A stretch of 64,000 nucleotides of DNA from Geitlerinema sp. PCC 7407 (lineage in GTDB: Bacteria; Cyanobacteriota; Cyanobacteriia; PCC-7407). The stretch is from NCBI RefSeq assembly GCF_000317045.1, contig NC_019703.1, forward strand, positions 2,530,501-2,594,500, read 5' to 3'. Numbering within the stretch: position 1 is the stretch's first letter; each line of letters opens with the position of its first letter. The position numbers and the translations under genes are program-made. Under the pieces are notes generated by a model that saw only the letters and a program-made list of their open reading frames with translations, was not told where the DNA came from and made no database searches. This document shows, one piece after another, positions 36,102-44,337 of the stretch.

Positions 36102-36989
36102 TTAGTTATCAGTTGAGGGCTGCGTTTGGCTCTGGGCCATGGTTTCCTGCATTTTCGGCGTGTCGAGGAACATCTTGGCCTGGTTGAGTAGCTTGGCGCC
36201 CCAGAGGTTCTCTTCTAGAAACTCCAGGTTGCCGTAGCGGCCATCGAGTTCGAGGGCGGTCTGGCCGAGGGTGAGGCCCTGATCGCGATCGCCCTTGGCG
36301 TAGAGCGCGACGGCGATCGCCAGTTGAGGCTCTGCCGCCTTGGGATCGAGGAGCACCGCTTCGCGCCACTGGGCGAGGGCACCCTCGACATTGCCCTGCT
36401 CGTACAGGACCAGGCCAATGTTATTGATGGCGGGCCAGAATTTGGCGTCTTCTTTGACCGCCCGCTCGTACTGGGCGATCGCCTTGGGAAACTGATTGAG
36501 CTTGTAGTAGGCGTTGCCGAGGTCAAACCAGCCGCCAGCGGTATCGGGCTTGAGTTTCAGGGCCGCCTCCAGATACTCAATGGTCTTGGAGTAATCTTCT
36601 TTTTGGAAGTAGGCCGAGCCCAGGGCAAACCACACCGCAGAGTCCTCGGGGTCGAGGGCGCGCGATCGCTCTAGGGCTTCAATACCCGCATCGTACTCGC
36701 TCTCTTCTAGATACAAGCTGCCCAGGAGCGCCCACACTTCGGCGTTTTGGGGGACTAGCTGGGTTGCCAGCTTGGCCCTCGGCACCGCCAACTCATACTG
36801 CTGGAACTGGGCCAGTTGGGCCGCCTCTTGGGCCAAAATGAGCCCCCGCTGCTCCAAGTCCGCAGAGTCTGGCTGGGCGGTGTGCGTGATCACGGCCTGC
36901 GCCAACACTGGGGAAACTGGCATCAGGCCCAGCAGCACAAGAAGGGGTAGAAAAGAGAGACGTTTGAACACAATACCGTTCCGTTTCAA
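36102..36989 (-). CDS. Secreted TPR protein
   Basis: A 295-residue protein with a signal peptide (LSFLPLLVLLGLMPVSPVLA, likely cut after LAQA) followed by six TPR-like units from about 60 to 265, such as AVWFALGSAYFQKEDYSKTI and GWFDLGNAYYKLNQFPKAI. Proteins like this act as periplasmic or thylakoid-lumen scaffolds in cyanobacteria. It stands alone between a convergent membrane protein gene and queG. No partner is indicated by context. Confidence 0.85.
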   Translation of the reverse strand: MKRNGIVFKRLSFLPLLVLLGLMPVSPVLAQAVITHTAQPDSADLEQRGLILAQEAAQLAQFQQYELAVPRAKLATQLVPQNAEVWALLGSLYLEESEYDAGIEALERSRALDPEDSAVWFALGSAYFQKEDYSKTIEYLEAALKLKPDTAGGWFDLGNAYYKLNQFPKAIAQYERAVKEDAKFWPAINNIGLVLYEQGNVEGALAQWREAVLLDPKAAEPQLAIAVALYAKGDRDQGLTLGQTALELDGRYGNLEFLEENLWGAKLLNQAKMFLDTPKMQETMAQSQTQPSTDN

Positions 36990-37150
36990 GTACGAGGGGT
37001 TGTTCAGTCAAATTACAGCAGGTTTCGCGGAGGTTCACCACTGCGCCTTGCTGGGGCTGGATTGGCTGGCGATCGGCGATCGCAGCACCCCTATCCTGGC
37101 AAAAAATTGCGGGTCTGGCGCGGAAGATTCCTTAAAGGATTGCGGGAAGC

Positions 37151-38092
37151 TCAAGAATCCGCGATCGCCGGGAGGCTGGCTTGGGCATTGCGCCGCAGCA
37201 TTTCCGGCTTGATGCGCCGGAGGGCGGAGGCAGGAAATCGCGCTTGCCAATCGTCCTCGGAGATCTGAGCCAGTTCTGCCAGGGTCGGCCCTACATTCCA
37301 GGAATAGGGTTGGAAATCCTCTATATCTGATGGTTTTGCGAAGCGTTGGTTCCAGGGACACACGTCTTGGCAGATGTCGCACCCAGCGACCCACCCCTGG
37401 AGGTGGGAGGCGATCGCCTCGGGCAGGGCGGGGCTGCGATTTTCGATGGTGTGGTAGGCGATGCAGCGGTTGGCGTCGACGACGAAGGGCGCGGCGATCG
37501 CCCCGGTAGGGCAGGCCTGCAAGCAGCGATCGCAGGTGCCGCAGTGGTCCGTGTGCGGTTTATCCGGCTCCAGCACTAAGTTTGTGACGATTTCGCCCAG
37601 AAACACCCAAGAGCCGTACTCACGGGTGATCACATTGCCGTTTTTGCCGATCCAGCCCAGGCCTGCCCGCTGAGCCCAGACCTTGTCCTGGACGGGGCCG
37701 GTGTCCACGTAGTAGCGAGCTTCGACCTCTGGCGCTTGGTCTTGGAGCCAGAGGGTCAGGGCCTTGAGGCGGCGCTGGAGCACCCGGTGGTAGTCGCGGC
37801 CCCAGCCGTAGCGAGAGATTTTGGCGTACTCAGGGCCCTGGGGGCGCGGGTGGGGGGTGTAGTAGTTGAGGGCCAGACAAATCAGCGATCGCGCGCTGGG
37901 GAGGACTTGGGTGATGTCTTGGCGGCGCGGATCGGCCATCCAGGCCATATCCGCCTGATAGCCCTGCTCCAGCCACGCCTGGAGACGCGCTTCGGCCCCG
38001 TCTTGCCAGGGGCCGACGGGCGCGATACCGACTTTGTGAAATCCCAGACGCTGGGCCTGGTCTTTGATCTGAGCTGCGGTGAGTGTGCCCAC
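37151..38092 (-). CDS. queG: Epoxyqueuosine reductase
   Basis: A 313-residue enzyme that reduces epoxyqueuosine to queuosine in the wobble position of tRNAs, using cobalamin and two 4Fe-4S clusters. Diagnostic segments are [31 protein letters not shown], cluster ligands [16 protein letters not shown] and the second set [11 protein letters not shown]. The start is GTG 38092, preceded by AGGAAG eight bases upstream; the open frame continues further but without homology. The C-terminal extension found in some relatives (HEAT-like) is absent. Divergent from the NTF2-like gene 105 bp away. Confidence 0.95.
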   Translation of the reverse strand: MGTLTAAQIKDQAQRLGFHKVGIAPVGPWQDGAEARLQAWLEQGYQADMAWMADPRRQDITQVLPSARSLICLALNYYTPHPRPQGPEYAKISRYGWGRDYHRVLQRRLKALTLWLQDQAPEVEARYYVDTGPVQDKVWAQRAGLGWIGKNGNVITREYGSWVFLGEIVTNLVLEPDKPHTDHCGTCDRCLQACPTGAIAAPFVVDANRCIAYHTIENRSPALPEAIASHLQGWVAGCDICQDVCPWNQRFAKPSDIEDFQPYSWNVGPTLAELAQISEDDWQARFPASALRRIKPEMLRRNAQASLPAIADS

Positions 38093-38197
38093 GCTGATTT
38101 CTTCCTTCTCGCCTAGCCAAATTCTCCCCCCAGAAGCAGGTGTCTGAGCAAGGGGGTGGCCTACAGTGGGGGCGTTGTTTGTCCAGAGGCCGCCCGC

Positions 38198-38620
38198 GTG
38201 ACCCAGTCCCTTGTCCCCCAGCAGCCGGTGACCCAGCCGCTCTCGGCGGTCGCCTCCCAGTTTCCGGTGATCCAGCAGTACTTTGACGCGCTTAATGGGG
38301 AAACTTACCCGGAGGCGGCCAGCCTGTTTGAGGAGGCTGGGGTGCTGCGAGCGCCCTTTGAGCAGCCAGTGCAGGGCCGCGAGGCGATCGCCGCCTACCT
38401 GAGCCAGGAAGCCCGAGGCATGGTCCTTCAGCCGGATCAGGGAACTGTCGCCTCCACAGCTTACGGCGCTGAAATCACCATCCAGGGCAAGGTTCAAACG
38501 CGCCTGTTCAAGGTGAATGTGGCCTGGATCTTTGAGGTGGTCTCTGCCAGGAGCGCCCTAGCCTCAGTCCAGGTCAAGCTCCTCGCCTCGCCCCAGGAGC
38601 TGCTGAAGCTGCGCCGTTAG
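38198..38620 (+). CDS. NTF2-like protein related to the OCP C-terminal domain (CTDH-like)
   Basis: A 140-residue NTF2-fold protein. Motifs of the C-terminal domain of orange carotenoid protein are present: [20 protein letters not shown], then [16 protein letters not shown] and a C-terminal [13 protein letters not shown]. Free-standing versions (CTDH) bind and deliver carotenoids, and the conserved tryptophan in NVAWIF lies in the carotenoid pocket. No N-terminal-domain homologue (HCP) is adjacent. GTG 38198, with AGAGG seven bases upstream, fits better than GTG 38156. Carotenoid binding is probable by family but not certain, since other NTF2 proteins share the fold. Confidence 0.7.
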   Translation: MTQSLVPQQPVTQPLSAVASQFPVIQQYFDALNGETYPEAASLFEEAGVLRAPFEQPVQGREAIAAYLSQEARGMVLQPDQGTVASTAYGAEITIQGKVQTRLFKVNVAWIFEVVSARSALASVQVKLLASPQELLKLRR

Positions 38621-38688
38621 CGGGCGAATTTGTCACAATGGGCACCAGGGCGACTCTGATGTAAACTTTTGGCCCTGGGAGTCACGCT

Positions 38689-40011
38689 ATGACCTCTTGT
38701 GATCTGTTGCTGCGCCGCTGTCGCCTGTTATCCCCCGCCCCGTCGGTAGCAGTAGAAGAAGTCGAGATCGCGATCGCCGATGGCAAGCTGGTGGCGATTG
38801 CCCCCCGCCTGGACTACACAGCCTCCCAAGAGCTTGACTTGCAGGGACGCTTGGTCAGTCCTCCTTTTGTGGAATCCCACATTCACCTCGACTCGGCGAT
38901 GACCGTGGGCGAGCCCCGCTGGAACCTCAGCGGCACCCTATTTGAGGGCATCGAGATTTGGGGCGAGCGCAAGCGGCACCTGTCCGCCGAAGAAATCCGA
39001 GAGCGGGCGATCGCCACCCTCCGCCAGCAAGCTGCCCAAGGCGTTCTGTTTGTTCGCTCCCACGTGGACGTCAGCGAGCCCAGCCTGACCGCGCTCCACG
39101 CGCTGCTGGCCGTGCGCGAGCAAGTCCAGGACTGGATCACCCTGCAACTGGTCGCCTTTCCCCAAGACGGCTTCTACGGCAGTCCGCGCAACGTCGAGCT
39201 GATCGAAGAGGCCCTAAGGCTAGGGACCGACGCGGTGGGGGGCATTCCTCACTACGAGTTCACCCGCGAAGACGGCGTCAACTCCGTTCATCGGATCTTT
39301 GAGCTGGCCCAAAAATATGATCGCCTGATCGACATCCACTGCGACGAAACCGATGACGATCAGTCCCGATTTCTCGAAGTTGTGGCCGCCTGCGCCCTGC
39401 GCTCGGGCCTGGGCGATCGCGTCACCGCCAGCCACACCACCGCCTTTGGCTCCTACAACAACGCCTACGCCACCAAGCTGCTGGGCCTCGTCGGGCGATC
39501 GCGCCTCAACTTCGTTGCCAATCCCTTGATCAACCTCACCCTCCAGGGCCGCGCCGACACCTACCCCAAGCGGCGGGGCCTCACTCGGGTCAAGGAGCTC
39601 TGGCAGCACGGCCTCAACGTCAGCCTCGGCTATGACTGCATCCAGGACCCCTGGTATCCCCTGGGCACCGGCAACATGCTCGATGTCGCCCACATGGCCC
39701 TGCACGCCTGCCACATGACCGGCACCAGCGAGATCGACGCCTGCTATGACATGGTCACCTGGAACGGCGCCAAGACGCTGCATTTGGGCGATCGCTACGG
39801 CCTCGAGGTCGGCAAACCCGCCAACCTGATTGCCCTAGACGCCCGCGATCGCTTTGATGCCCTGGGTCGGCGGCCCGTCGTCACCCACGTGATCTCTCGC
39901 GGTCGCCTGCTCGTGGAAACCACGCCCCCCGTCACCCACTGGCACAGCGGCCCATCCGGGGGCGATCGCCCCTCGCCTAGCGCCCATGAGAATCTTCGGA
40001 TTCCACAGTAA
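38689..40011 (+). CDS. Cytosine deaminase-like amidohydrolase
   Basis: A 440-residue metal-dependent hydrolase of the CodA group. Metal ligands appear in VESHIHLDSAM and DIHCDETDD, and in ASHTTAF. The segment GYDCIQDPWYPLGTGNML closely follows the bacterial cytosine deaminase catalytic-aspartate region. Members deaminate cytosine, isocytosine, creatinine or related rings; cytosine is the likeliest substrate but is not certain. The C-terminal ~20 residues, after THWHSGP, look unconserved and run into the repeat array that starts at 39990. No permease is adjacent. Confidence 0.85.
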   Translation: MTSCDLLLRRCRLLSPAPSVAVEEVEIAIADGKLVAIAPRLDYTASQELDLQGRLVSPPFVESHIHLDSAMTVGEPRWNLSGTLFEGIEIWGERKRHLSAEEIRERAIATLRQQAAQGVLFVRSHVDVSEPSLTALHALLAVREQVQDWITLQLVAFPQDGFYGSPRNVELIEEALRLGTDAVGGIPHYEFTREDGVNSVHRIFELAQKYDRLIDIHCDETDDDQSRFLEVVAACALRSGLGDRVTASHTTAFGSYNNAYATKLLGLVGRSRLNFVANPLINLTLQGRADTYPKRRGLTRVKELWQHGLNVSLGYDCIQDPWYPLGTGNMLDVAHMALHACHMTGTSEIDACYDMVTWNGAKTLHLGDRYGLEVGKPANLIALDARDRFDALGRRPVVTHVISRGRLLVETTPPVTHWHSGPSGGDRPSPSAHENLRIPQ

Positions 40012-40195
40012 GAATGATGGGCAAGTCGACCAACCAGAGTCTTCGAATTCCTCAATCGGCTGGTGGAGAAAGAAGACTTCTTCCCCTTTATTTGGAATCT
40101 GCCAACCAGAATCTTCAGATTCTCTAGTCAGGCTAATAGGACAAAGAAGATTTCCTCATCTTTTTCGGAATCCGCCGACCAGAATCTTCGGATTC
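39990..40195. repeat. Four-copy hairpin repeat array before ccmK3
   Basis: Cores of GAATCTTCGGATTC or close variants occur at 39990, 40037, 40109 and 40182. The first and last are perfect: 5-bp arms GAATC/GATTC around a TTCG tetraloop. Copy three has TTCA in the loop; copy two has two arm changes. From the second copy onward the units are 72-73 bp long and the sequence between cores is also related (both include GGCT...AAGAAGA...GGAATC and end in CCRACC). The array starts inside the last codons of the deaminase gene and ends about 70 bp before ccmK3. Confidence 0.75.
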
Positions 40196-40267
40196 CCCAG
40201 TAGTGCTGGGACCGTAAACCCTCGTACAATAAGCAGTCGTGCCTTCCGTTGATCGAGGAGATCTTCT

Positions 40268-40576
40268 ATGCCCGTTGCCGTTGGCGTCATCCAAACCATC
40301 GGCTTCCCAGCCATCCTGGCAGCTGCCGACGCCATGGTGAAAGCCGGACGCGTTACGCTCGTCTCCTACGACATCGCCGAAAGCGGTCACTTTTTTATCG
40401 CCATTCGAGGCAGTATCTCCGAGGTCAAGCCCGCCATGGAGGCCGGAATTCGGGCCGCCGAGGAAGTCTTTGGAGGAGAAGTGGTCACCCACTATACCGT
40501 CCCCAACCCTCCCGAAAACCTCGAAAGCGTCTTACCGATCAGCTACACCGAAGAAGTCGAAATGTTCCGGCTGTAG
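40268..40576 (+). CDS. ccmK3: Carboxysome shell protein CcmK3
   Basis: A 102-residue BMC-domain shell protein. The start VGVIQTIGFPAILAAADAMV is typical. The pore-loop region reads VSYDIAESGHFF, matching CcmK3 rather than the KIGS-type of CcmK1/K2. GAGGAG precedes the start by eight bases. It forms a two-gene unit with ccmK4, the usual satellite locus outside the main ccm operon. CcmK3 forms mixed hexamers with CcmK4 and changes shell permeability. Confidence 0.93.
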   Translation: MPVAVGVIQTIGFPAILAAADAMVKAGRVTLVSYDIAESGHFFIAIRGSISEVKPAMEAGIRAAEEVFGGEVVTHYTVPNPPENLESVLPISYTEEVEMFRL

Positions 40577-40649
40577 CCGATCCCGTCCGCGCAGCCCCCA
40601 GACTGCGTAAAATACTTGCACATGTCAGAAACAAGGCAGGAGAAACACA

Positions 40650-41000
40650 ATGCCAGCCGCGGTTGGAGCAATTGAAACAAAAGGTTTTCCAGGAATTTTG
40701 GCAGCCGCCGACGCCATGGTGAAAGCCGGACGCGTCACGCTGGTTGGGTATATCCGCGTGGGAAGTGCCCGATTCACCGTTCTGATTCGGGGCGATGTCT
40801 CCGAAGTCAAGCAAGCCATGGACGCTGGGATTGACGCCGTCGAGAAGACCTTCGGCGCCGCCCTCGAGTCCTGGGTGATCATCCCCCGGCCCCACGAAAA
40901 CGTGGTCTGCGTCCTGCCCATCGACTACAACGAAAAAGTGGAGCAGTTCCGCCTGGAAGTCGAGGGCATCAGCGTCCCTCGTCTGGGCAGCAACACCTAG
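40650..41000 (+). CDS. ccmK4: Carboxysome shell protein CcmK4
   Basis: A 116-residue BMC-domain protein. It shares the N-terminal GFPGILAAADAMVKAGRVTL with its neighbour, but the pore segment VGYIRVGSARFTVLIRGDV and WVIIPRPHENVVCVLPI identify CcmK4. An AGGAG ribosome site lies eight bases upstream. It lies 73 bp after ccmK3 and is followed by a strong terminator. Residues from about 100 on form the variable C-terminal tail. Confidence 0.94.
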   Translation: MPAAVGAIETKGFPGILAAADAMVKAGRVTLVGYIRVGSARFTVLIRGDVSEVKQAMDAGIDAVEKTFGAALESWVIIPRPHENVVCVLPIDYNEKVEQFRLEVEGISVPRLGSNT

Positions 41001-41022
41001 GATTCAAGCACCCTTGCAACAC

Positions 41023-41055
41023 AAAAGCCCCAGGCGAAGAACCTGGGGCTTTTGT
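41023..41055 (+). terminator. Rho-independent terminator after ccmK4
   Basis: AAAAGCCCCAGG (41023-41034) and CCTGGGGCTTTT (41042-41053) pair perfectly around a seven-base loop, followed by more T. It also reads well on the opposite strand and so may end the convergent hetR transcript, which stops at 41087. Confidence 0.9.
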
Positions 41056-41086
41056 TATAAATCTTGGGACCGGGGCAGGGCCAGCA

Positions 41087-42085
<999 letters not shown>

Positions 42086-42321
42086 CTAGATGCAAGAACC
42101 AACTAGGTGTAGAACATTGAAATCAGCAGAAGTACAGCACATCTAGATTAAAGCACTCAATTTGACGATGTATAAGGGGTAATTGCGGTTTTCCGCTAAA
42201 TAGCGACTTGAGAATCCGCAATTCTTACGGAAATAAAGATGTACCTAATCTAACTTAATTTTTCCTTTGAAACTGCCAATTCGCAGCAAACTTCGATTCA
42301 CTTTGAACATCAATCAGACAA

Positions 42322-42359
42322 CAACAGCTCCACTCTGCAAAGTGCGAGTGGAGCTGTTG
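42322..42359. other. Long hairpin between patX and hetR
   Basis: CAACAGCTCCACTC (42322-42335) and GAGTGGAGCTGTTG (42346-42359) form 14 perfect pairs, and the 10-base loop can add three more pairs (GCA/TGC) past a one-base bulge. It lies about 200 bp downstream of patX and 310 bp upstream of hetR. It may terminate patX or be part of the hetR leader; there is no strong T-run. The remainder of 42011-42559 shows no gene. Confidence 0.55.
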
Positions 42360-42559
42360 GAAGAGCGATCGCGAACCAAGCTGAATCACCCAGAAGCTGG
42401 AAGGACTGAGACCTATTTTGTAAGTAAGCGGCCTAGAGAAATGTTGCGAATTTGACTAAACATGGTGACATCGAGCTGACCCTAGGTTCAACCTCAGCAT
42501 CCATACCGAAAGATTTAAGAGACTCTAGGTGGCTAATAGCCGCAGTCCACCGGCGATCG

Positions 42560-42739
42560 CTAGCTTAGGGCCAGATAGTGAGACGGGGTCGAGGAGCTGA
42601 CGCGGCCGCTGCCGCGGTGGTCCATTTGCTCCGAATCAGTCGAAGCAGTGAGGGACCGACGACCTTCGGGCTGCCAAGGAGCCAAAACTGTAAGCAGCAG
42701 CAGGAGGCTCGACAGGGCGATGGTAGCGTGAGTGCTCAT
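42560..42739 (-). CDS. patX: PatX-type RGSGR peptide precursor
   Basis: A 59-residue gene. The N terminus is a signal-like helix, IALSSLLLLLTVLA at residues 7-20, preceded by a short polar start. Residues 41-46 are HRGSGR, giving the exact RGSGR pentapeptide at 42-46 that inhibits HetR in heterocystous species. The His before it is also typical of PatX. The coding stretch is GC-rich and ends at TAG 42560. It lies upstream of hetR on the same strand, and PatX genes are known companions of hetR in filamentous cyanobacteria. Processing of the precursor and export of the peptide would allow cell-to-cell signalling. No good ribosome site was seen, which leaves some doubt over the exact start. Confidence 0.88.
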   Translation of the reverse strand: MSTHATIALSSLLLLLTVLAPWQPEGRRSLTASTDSEQMDHRGSGRVSSSTPSHYLALS

Positions 42740-42748
42740 GGGAAGAGG

Positions 42749-42780
42749 TCCGTAGCAGAGTTTCTATTCCCTGTTACGGA
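42749..42780. promoter_or_regulatory. Inverted repeat in the patX leader
   Basis: TCCGTAGCAG (42749-42758) and CTGTTACGGA (42771-42780) match as inverted arms at nine of ten positions, with a 12-base spacer. The element ends 9 bases before the patX start on the minus strand. It could be an operator or a leader hairpin. The rest of 42781-43097 holds no gene I would accept. Confidence 0.5.
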
Positions 42781-43097
42781 TCTTCTCGATGGTCATCAGG
42801 ACAAAACCAAAAACCCCCAGCACTGGTTTGCCCGATGACAGCAAGAGAATACTGGGTCTCCGGGCAAAACGCAATGCGTGCGATCGCTTTAGCTAGTTCA
42901 GCCAGAAGCCTCAAGTCCATAATCTCTGATTTGGCGTGAGAGGAAGGCGCGTTCATGGCGGGGCAGTCAGTGAACCATGTTTGACGCGAGAGGCGACCAG
43001 CCCCGTCATGAACCCCCTCTTCTGCCCCAAGTCAGAAAGTCCTACTCTCCAGCTCAGGGAACGGATGCTGAAAAATCGCACCCAGTAAAATGCTCAA

Positions 43098-44330
43098 ATG
43101 AGAACTGCCTACCAGTACCGATTGCGTCCAACCTCCAGTCAAGTCGCCTTGATGAGCGAATGGCTGGAACTCTTGCGCAGACAGTACAACTACCGTCTCG
43201 GTGAGCGGTTCTCTTGGTACGAGCAAAACCGCTGTGATATCAACGCTTGCCCGCTAATTTGCCACTTGCCAGAACTGCGAGAGAATCCCGACTTCTACTC
43301 CCAAAAACGAGACCTGGTGAACTCCAAAGCTCTGTTTCCGGAGTACCAGCAGATTCATTCTCAAGTGCTGCAAGACTGCATTGGCCGGGTGAAGAAGACC
43401 TTTGACCGCTGGCTCAAAGGAGACTGCAACGGCAAGCGAAGCGGCAAGCCTCGGTTTAAGGGAGTAAACCGATATCGCTCATTTACTTTCCCGCAAGTTA
43501 AACAGGACTGTATCCAAGGCAAACAGATCAACCTGCCCAAGATTGGCTGGGTGAAGCTGATCCAGCATCGCCCCTTACCAGAAGGGTTCAAGATCAAGAC
43601 CGCCACCGTCAGCTACAAAGTCGATGGCTGGTACGTGACTCTCAGCCTAGAGGATTCATCAATCCCCGTTCTCACTCCCGACATCCCCAATACTGAGAAC
43701 ACGACTGGAATTGATCTGGGCTTGAAGTCGTTCCTAGTGGACGACTCAGGGAAAGAGGAACCCATCCCCCAGCACTACCGAAAAGCTGAAAAGCGTCTGA
43801 AGCGGTTGCAGCGCAGTCTATCGAGAAAGAAGAAGGGGTCGAATCGCCGGAAGAAGGCGGTTAAACGCGTTGCCAAGGCGCATCTAAAAGTCTCGAATCA
43901 GCGCAAGGACTTTCACCACAAAGTCGCAAACAAGCTTTTATCCAAAGGGAAGCATGTCGCCCATGAAAAGCTGAATATTCGAGGTATTGCGAGAACGCGA
44001 CTCGCAAAATCGACCCAGGATGCTGGCTGGGGCCAGTTCCTACAAATTCTGGCAATCAAGGCTGAAAGAGCCGGGTTGTGGACGATTGCGGTGAATCCCA
44101 GCGGTACGTCTCAGAACTGCTCTGGTTGCGGGGTCAAGGTGCCAAAAACACTTCAGGACAGGGTTCACGCCTGTCCTGAGTGCGGGCTGACGATTGACCG
44201 TGACCACGATGCAGCGATCAACATCAAGTATTTGGCGGTAGGGCATTCCGTCAATAAAGCTCAGGAAACGCCCGATGGGTTGCCAGGGGTCACTGAGAAG
44301 CCGACACCGGATACGTCAGTATCGGTGTAG
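43098..44330 (+). CDS. tnpB: TnpB-type RNA-guided nuclease of an IS200/IS605 element
   Basis: A 410-residue TnpB. RuvC residues are D206 in GIDLGLKSF, E290 in HEKLNIRG and the aspartates in IDRDHDAAINI; the usual asparagine of DRDxNAA is aspartate here. The zinc ribbon is CSGCG...CPECG. The N-terminal helix-turn-helix-like part includes QYNYRLGERFSWYEQNRCD. TnpB is guided by an RNA from the element's right end and cuts donor sites to retain the transposon. No tnpA is present, so the copy moves only in trans or is fixed. The element sits between patX and pfkA, whose stop is 7 bp beyond. Confidence 0.93.
   Translation: MRTAYQYRLRPTSSQVALMSEWLELLRRQYNYRLGERFSWYEQNRCDINACPLICHLPELRENPDFYSQKRDLVNSKALFPEYQQIHSQVLQDCIGRVKKTFDRWLKGDCNGKRSGKPRFKGVNRYRSFTFPQVKQDCIQGKQINLPKIGWVKLIQHRPLPEGFKIKTATVSYKVDGWYVTLSLEDSSIPVLTPDIPNTENTTGIDLGLKSFLVDDSGKEEPIPQHYRKAEKRLKRLQRSLSRKKKGSNRRKKAVKRVAKAHLKVSNQRKDFHHKVANKLLSKGKHVAHEKLNIRGIARTRLAKSTQDAGWGQFLQILAIKAERAGLWTIAVNPSGTSQNCSGCGVKVPKTLQDRVHACPECGLTIDRDHDAAINIKYLAVGHSVNKAQETPDGLPGVTEKPTPDTSVSV
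44304..44328 (+). other. Right-end hairpin of the TnpB element
   Basis: ACACCGGATAC (44304-44314) and GTATCGGTGT (44319-44328) pair with one bulged base around GTCA. The hairpin covers the last codons of tnpB. IS605-type right ends have subterminal hairpins here, and the guide RNA usually ends near this point, so this likely marks the element's right end. Confidence 0.5.
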
Positions 44331-44337
44331 GAGTATG

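Noticed and set aside
39990-40195. Repeats resembling a small CRISPR array
   Set aside because: Units differ in spacing (47, 72, 73 bp), the spacers are related to each other, and no cas genes are present; they are tandem hairpin repeats.
42267-42455. 62-codon plus-strand frame between hetR and patX
   Set aside because: It spans the 14-bp hairpin and has no ribosome site or recognisable motif.
42774-42956. 60-codon minus-strand frame upstream of patX
   Set aside because: No ribosome site, no recognisable features, and it overlaps the patX leader inverted repeat.
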